Shown here one piece after another: positions 60,011 through 64,000 of a stretch of DNA of 64,000 nt. The stretch covers positions 744,001 to 808,000 of the forward strand of contig NZ_AP022606.1 in NCBI RefSeq assembly GCF_010728725.1. Direction: 5' to 3'. Numbering within the stretch: position 1 is the first letter of the stretch; every line of letters starts with the position of its first letter. The stretch comes from Mycobacterium branderi. Lineage in GTDB: Bacteria; Actinomycetota; Actinomycetes; Mycobacteriales; Mycobacteriaceae. A program made the translations under genes and the position numbers. Below the pieces are notes generated by a model. That model made no database searches. It was not told the origin of the DNA and worked only from the letters and a program-made list of their open reading frames with translations.

Positions 60011-61102
60011 CTAGTGGTGCGCAGACGCAAAATCACCCAAAATGCCTTGGCTTTGGGGGATTTTGCGTCTGCTGGCCCCGGGCTTGCCGTCCGCCAGCCG
60101 CTCGATGGCGCCCCGACTCAGCTTGGATTCCGCGGCAATCTTGTCCGGGTCGAAGCGAATCGGTTGCAGCGGCACACCGGTCACTCTCGCTTGCGCTTGC
60201 CGAAATTCGGGCAGCGGCCCGGGCAGCAGGTGCGCGCTGTTGAGCATCACCTTCAGCGCTTGCCGAACCGACCACACCGTCAGCGGGTCGGGCCGGGTGT
60301 GCATGTAGAGACTGCGCGCCCATCGCGGTTGCATGTCGCGAATGAACCAGTTGATGAACGCCTGGGGAGGCCACTGCCAGATCGGCATGGCGTGGCGGTT
60401 GTTCGGCCAAATCGCTTGCGACACAGCTGGCAATAACGCGAGTTTCGGTACCCAGCTCTCGAGAACCTCGAGTACCTCGGCCTTGCTGGCGGGCAGATCG
60501 GTCCCGCCGAGGGCGTAGCCCACTCGGGTGAACTCGCGGTAGTAGCGGTCCAGCTCCACACCTCGCAACGGTGCGTAGTGGTAGCGCTCGTGTGCGGTGG
60601 CCAGCCCCCAGACGACATTGGCGTAGTTCCACCGCAGCAGCTCGGGGTCACGAGCGTCGTAGCGAGTCCCGGTCAACCCGCTCACCCCGTGCACCGTGCC
60701 GTGCATGGCCCGGACGATCCGCGCGCACTTCTCCGCGGTGTCGGTCGGGCCGTAGGCAACGCCGAGAAAGAACGCCAGCGAGTGGCCGAATCGGACCGCG
60801 GCGCCTTCGGGGTCGATGGCGAACCGCGGATTGCCGTCGTCGTCACGCTTGAGCGCACGCGAGTGGTGGTAGCCGCCCGAAATCGTCGACGGGTCAAGCT
60901 GTTCCATTGTCGCCGACGAGAACAGCCCCAGCGCCACCAGCGGCATGTGGGAGTGCACAAACCACACCGCGCTGTCCGGCCCGAACCAGCCCGGGTCTCC
61001 CTTCGGCTCGGCGAAATCGAGACCCTGGAAGAACCGGCTCCGCACGGCCTGGTCGAACATCCTGTCGAAGATCGCCGATACGGGATTCTGTGGAATCGCC
61101 AT
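60011..61102 (-). CDS. oxygenase MpaB family (DUF2236) protein, second in window
   Basis: A 363-residue DUF2236 protein, only distantly related to the one at 32666-33532. Family features include SAVWFVHSHMP near residue 45, FGHSLAFFLGVAYG, the GTVHGVSG loop and WNYANVVWGLATAHERY, where His residues should hold a haem. The ATG at 61102 has GGAAG upstream; the longer frame begins in the divergent TetR promoter. The last about 20 residues are encoded by a long palindrome (60021-60072) and are probably not part of the original protein. Confidence 0.85.
   Translation of the reverse strand: MAIPQNPVSAIFDRMFDQAVRSRFFQGLDFAEPKGDPGWFGPDSAVWFVHSHMPLVALGLFSSATMEQLDPSTISGGYHHSRALKRDDDGNPRFAIDPEGAAVRFGHSLAFFLGVAYGPTDTAEKCARIVRAMHGTVHGVSGLTGTRYDARDPELLRWNYANVVWGLATAHERYHYAPLRGVELDRYYREFTRVGYALGGTDLPASKAEVLEVLESWVPKLALLPAVSQAIWPNNRHAMPIWQWPPQAFINWFIRDMQPRWARSLYMHTRPDPLTVWSVRQALKVMLNSAHLLPGPLPEFRQAQARVTGVPLQPIRFDPDKIAAESKLSRGAIERLADGKPGASRRKIPQSQGILGDFASAHH
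60021..60072. repeat. 52-bp palindrome inside the 3' end of the MpaB-type gene
   Basis: Arms 60021-60041 and 60052-60072 pair over 21 bp with one mismatch (core GCAGACGCAAAATC / GATTTTGCGTCTGC), leaving a 10-nt loop. It can act as terminator for the minus-strand gene, whose stop lies just beyond it. The core is close to that of the hairpin at 28306-28375. Confidence 0.85.
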
Positions 61103-61173
61103 GCTTCCGGCCTTTCGTGGGACGATGATGTCAGCATGACGCAAGTAAAAGCTCGTCTTCAATTCGCGTTCTG

Positions 61174-61809
61174 ATGGCACGCTCTACCAGCGGCCCCGTC
61201 GCTCCTCGGCGCGTCCCCCAGCAACAGCGCTCGCGTTTGATGGTGAAGCGGATCCTCGACGCCGCCAAAACGGTATTGATCGAACGGGGCTATGACGACG
61301 CGACAACCAACCGCATCGCCGAAGCCGCCGGTATCAGTCCCGGATCGCTGTACCAGTACTTCCCGAACAAGGAAACGATCGTCGCCGCTGTGATCGATCG
61401 CTACACCGACCGCATCGCCGACCGCGTCACCGCTCACCTCTCGGCGCACATCGGCGAGCCCGAAGAGCCGCAGCGCATTTACGCCACATTGGACATTCTC
61501 CTGGAAGCGATGGAGGAAGAGCCGGGGCTACTGAGGGCGCTGATCGAGCAGACGCCGCGGCTGGGGCTGGGCAACAAAATCACGGCCTTCGAAGACCGCG
61601 TGGGCGAATTGGCCGCGGCCCACTTGCGGCTGCGCTCCTTGCCGGTCCGTCACGCGCAGACCACCATCTGGCTGCTGGTGCGCACCGTCGAACACCTCAC
61701 CACCCGCTACCTCCTCGACCGGCCGCCGATCGAGCGCGATGAATTCCTCAGCGAGCTCGCCGCGCTCGTCATCGGCTATTTCCGGATACACAGCGACGAA
61801 CCGACGTAA
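61174..61809 (+). CDS. TetR family transcriptional regulator
   Basis: A 211-residue regulator. The DNA-binding domain covers about 22-70 with TTNRIAEAAGISPGSLYQYF as helix-turn-helix and PNKETIVAAV after it, a very typical TetR sequence. The ligand domain ends with the helix LAALVIGYF. It is divergent from the MpaB-type oxygenase gene with 71 bp between starts, so that gene and the hydrolase after it are its most likely targets. No clear long palindrome was seen in the gap. Confidence 0.92.
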   Translation: MARSTSGPVAPRRVPQQQRSRLMVKRILDAAKTVLIERGYDDATTNRIAEAAGISPGSLYQYFPNKETIVAAVIDRYTDRIADRVTAHLSAHIGEPEEPQRIYATLDILLEAMEEEPGLLRALIEQTPRLGLGNKITAFEDRVGELAAAHLRLRSLPVRHAQTTIWLLVRTVEHLTTRYLLDRPPIERDEFLSELAALVIGYFRIHSDEPT

Positions 61810-61837
61810 GCACCCGAAACTGGCGCGGTACGCGGAT

Positions 61838-62749
61838 TCACCCGGCGACGCCCGTGATGCTCCGTTCCGAATTACGGGCTTTGGCCACCAGATTGAGCAG
61901 ATGGGCGGTGACCGCCTCGCGGCGCTCGTACGGCAGGAAGTGGCCGGCGCCGTGGAAGACGACCAGTTGGCTGCCCGGCAACTTCTCTGCGATCCGGCGG
62001 GCATGGGCGGGCGAGGTCAATGGGTCCCGCGTGCCCGCCATGACGACGGCATGGGCATGTCGGAATGCCGGCAAGGCGTCGTAACGGGTGTGCCGCAGTA
62101 TCGATCGGCCGAGCGCCGCAACAGCACGCGGATCGCTTTGCGCTGCCTGCAATGCGGTCCGATTCATATCGTGGCGTCGCGGCTGCTTGCCGTAGGCCGC
62201 TCGACCACCTTGCCGCACCAGCAACAGGGGCTTGCTGGGCAGCCTGATCCGGGCCGCCGGCACGAGTACCGCGCGCATCGCGGGCTCGGTACCCGGAACC
62301 CGCCTGATCGTGCCCAGCAGATTCCCGGCGCTGGTCGCCACGAAAGCCACCCCGGCGGCGCGTTCGGCGACAATGCGCGGGTGCCGCTGCGCCAACGCCA
62401 TCAGGGTCATTCCGCCCAGGGAATGCCCACCGAAAACGATCGGCCCTGCCGGGACCGTCCGGGTCACTACTGCGGCCAAATCGTCGGCGAGTTGCTCGAT
62501 CGAAGCGGTCGCCACCGACGCGGAATTGCCATGGCCCCGATGGTCGTAGGCGATCACCCGCACCGACGGATCCGCTCGGACCAGCATGGTCCCGACGTCC
62601 TCCCACAGTCGACCCGACAGAGTCCAGCCATGGGTGAGCACGACGGTGACGTCAGGCTCGGTCGAGCCCCATTCCCTGACGTTGAGCCAGGCGTCCGGCA
62701 GCGTCAGGCCGTACTGCCGGCACAGCACCTCCGATCGGTCGCTGGTCAT
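61838..62749 (-). CDS. alpha/beta hydrolase
   Basis: A 303-residue hydrolase. THGWTLSGRLW gives the oxyanion region, YDHRGHGNS is the strand-4 turn, GGHSLGGM is the nucleophile elbow (Ser near residue 110), and HGAGHFLPYERR carries the catalytic His. The pattern matches the epoxide hydrolase/haloperoxidase-like branch. I chose the ATG at 62749, 7 bp after the SDR stop; a GTG at 62764 would overlap it. It is third in a unit with the SDR and the flavin monooxygenase. Confidence 0.87.
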   Translation of the reverse strand: MTSDRSEVLCRQYGLTLPDAWLNVREWGSTEPDVTVVLTHGWTLSGRLWEDVGTMLVRADPSVRVIAYDHRGHGNSASVATASIEQLADDLAAVVTRTVPAGPIVFGGHSLGGMTLMALAQRHPRIVAERAAGVAFVATSAGNLLGTIRRVPGTEPAMRAVLVPAARIRLPSKPLLLVRQGGRAAYGKQPRRHDMNRTALQAAQSDPRAVAALGRSILRHTRYDALPAFRHAHAVVMAGTRDPLTSPAHARRIAEKLPGSQLVVFHGAGHFLPYERREAVTAHLLNLVAKARNSERSITGVAG

Positions 62750-62756
62750 CGCCGGC

Positions 62757-63710
62757 CTAGCCACGCGAACTGGGCACAGGCGCGGCCTGCACGTCAGAGC
62801 GACCGCCGGGCGGATCGAGCGGCTTGGCGTCGAAGCGCTCCAGCAGCCGCTCGCCGAGTTTCTCCAGTGTGCCCACCGAAAATGGTTGGGTCATACGGCG
62901 ATTGACACCCGGCGCAATGCGCAGCATGAAATAGCCCAGCCACGCCTCGCTACGCACAGGTACGACCGCGAGGTCGAACCGCACCGCGCGCACAGCCGCA
63001 CGCGCGACGAGGTTGGGGCTCATCGGGGCGAACGGAAGCCTCTCGGCGAGTTCTTGGAGCTGCCGGTTGACCCGCTTTCCCCGATCCATCAGTTCCTGGT
63101 TGACACCGACGGTGATCGCATGTTCGGCGATATTGGTATTGATCACTCCCGGGCAGATCGCGCTGACCCCAACACCTTTGGGTCCCAGTTCCAGACGCAG
63201 GCATTCGGTCAGCATCTTCACCCCAGCCTTGGACACCGAGTACGGGGCCATCACCGGTGTCGGTGTGAATGCCGCGGCCGAGGCGATGTTGACAATGTGC
63301 CCACTGCCCCGTTCCACCATCTGCGCGCCGAAAGCCCGGCATCCGTACACAACACCCATCAGGTTCACGCTGAGCTGCCGCTCCCAGTCGGCCGGACTGA
63401 GCTCCAAAAACGGTCCACCGACCAGCATTCCGGCGTTGTTGACCAACACGTCGGTATACCCGTGCTCGGCGAGCACGTCACGCGCGAACACCTGCCACGC
63501 TTCCGGGTCGGTGACGTCAAGCTGTGCCGCCGAGGCGCTTCGCCCGTGGCCGCGAATCATCGCCGTGGTGGCGGACGCCGCGTCCAGATCGATGTCCGAG
63601 ACCACCACATGGGCGCCCAGCTTGGCGAATTTGATCGCAGTGGCCCGGCCGATGCCGCTCCCCGCGCCGGTGACGACGACGAGGCGGGGACGCAACCTGT
63701 TGATCTTCAC
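62757..63710 (-). CDS. short-chain dehydrogenase/reductase
   Basis: A 317-residue classical SDR. The cofactor motif is VVTGAGSGIGRA near residues 10-21, NNAG follows the third strand, the active Ser lies in NIASAAAF, and the Tyr-Lys pair is in YSVSK. A C-terminal extension of about 60 residues follows the catalytic core. The GTG at 63710 overlaps the monooxygenase stop (GTGA) and has GGAGAA upstream, which rules out the longer frame. It likely acts on the monooxygenase product or its precursor; substrate is unknown. Confidence 0.9.
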   Translation of the reverse strand: MKINRLRPRLVVVTGAGSGIGRATAIKFAKLGAHVVVSDIDLDAASATTAMIRGHGRSASAAQLDVTDPEAWQVFARDVLAEHGYTDVLVNNAGMLVGGPFLELSPADWERQLSVNLMGVVYGCRAFGAQMVERGSGHIVNIASAAAFTPTPVMAPYSVSKAGVKMLTECLRLELGPKGVGVSAICPGVINTNIAEHAITVGVNQELMDRGKRVNRQLQELAERLPFAPMSPNLVARAAVRAVRFDLAVVPVRSEAWLGYFMLRIAPGVNRRMTQPFSVGTLEKLGERLLERFDAKPLDPPGGRSDVQAAPVPSSRG

Positions 63711-64000
63711 ACGTTCTCCTTCGACTTGGCCGCGACGTGCTCGTGCACCGCGGGACCGAGGCTGTAGCGATAGACGTCCAGGTTGTAATGCCGGTTTTGC
63801 CAATACATCTCACCGTGTGTCGACGGCCGGAAGGGCGAGTCGCCCTTGTTGTCGATGTAATACGTGTTCGAGCCCGCACACGTCGGGGTGAACAGGAAGT
63901 TGCGCTCCTGACGCTTCAGACACTTCCGGAAGTACTCGTCGTGCGCTTCCTGACGGATCTCGCAGATCGTCGCGCCGAGGCGTTTGGCTTCTGCGATCGC
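63707..64000 (-). CDS. C-terminal part of a flavin-containing monooxygenase (cut by window edge)
   Basis: The frame is open from the window edge to a TGA at 63709-63707 and gives 97 residues. The segment CAGSNTYYIDNKGDSPFRPST and the closing WQNRHYNLDVYRY are the usual C-terminal pattern of Baeyer-Villiger-type flavin monooxygenases. The FAD and NADPH motifs lie outside the window. It is coupled by GTGA to the SDR, so monooxygenase, SDR and hydrolase form one unit; such trios break down ketones via esters (monooxygenase makes the ester, hydrolase cuts it), an inference here. Confidence 0.82.
   Translation of the reverse strand, partial: AIAEAKRLGATICEIRQEAHDEYFRKCLKRQERNFLFTPTCAGSNTYYIDNKGDSPFRPSTHGEMYWQNRHYNLDVYRYSLGPAVHEHVAAKSKENV

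Noticed and set aside
61103..61173. Operator in the gap between the MpaB-type gene and TetR (GTCA-GCA-TGAC)
   Set aside because: Only 4-bp half-sites pair, which is too short to claim in a 71-bp gap.

Overview
The window is a GC-rich chromosomal segment of a Mycobacterium, most likely a slow grower. The evidence is a PE/PPE pair, a cyclopropane mycolic acid synthase, an actinobacterial menaquinone and haem gene set, F420-type nitroreductases, and GTG/TTG starts with frequent 4-bp stop/start overlaps. Gene order follows the M. tuberculosis H37Rv segment from about Rv0492c to Rv0541c, in the opposite orientation, with several replacements. Names such as 'Rv0530-like' rest on recognised proteins plus gene order, not on a database search.

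Left part (1-13.4 kb): two small membrane proteins; the Rv0541c/Rv0540/Rv0539 envelope-glycosylation-like group; an inserted DUF2293 gene; a cell-envelope protein with 29 tandem Gly-Thr-Asn-Pro units (Rv0538-like); Rv0537c-like; galE3; MTA phosphorylase; menA. Where H37Rv has fabH and PE_PGRS6, this genome has a short HTH regulator plus a stand-alone Clp N-domain protein, preceded by two matching 18-bp palindromes.

13.4-20.5 kb: a tightly coupled minus-strand operon running hemL, a phosphatase, a thioredoxin-like lipoprotein, ccdA, resB, ccsB and a MinD-like ATPase (haem supply and cytochrome c maturation, system II).

20.5-38.2 kb is the accessory part: amine oxidase with divergent TetR, two tandem F420-type nitroreductases, a 1179-residue carboxylic acid reductase, an SBP56 protein, a GabP-like permease with an extra C-terminal domain, a PE/PPE pair whose PPE ends in a SHOCT motif, TetR/MpaB, a methyltransferase, an esterase and a copper P-type ATPase.

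38.2-44.1 kb: haem genes hemA-hemC-hemD-hemB on the minus strand. 44.1-58.9 kb: serB1, Rv0504c, cmaA2, Rv0502, galE2, bS22, a BldC-like factor, proC, Rv0499-Rv0497, ppx, Rv0495c, and the GntR gene Rv0494 divergent from an Rv0493c/Rv0492A/GMC oxidoreductase operon. 58.9-64 kb: hydrolases, a second MpaB-type oxygenase, TetR, an SDR, and the 3' end of a flavin monooxygenase cut by the window edge.

The most unusual signals are regulatory and repetitive: matched operator palindromes at three regulator genes, a leaderless divergent promoter, interleaved inverted repeats between hemD and hemB, two families of intergenic palindromes, a 43-bp direct repeat with 60-bp period after serB1, and the 12-bp coding repeat. 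No tRNA, rRNA, CRISPR array or insertion sequence was recognised. No gene-free stretch reaches 300 bases; the longest (5497-5714) holds a terminator-like hairpin.
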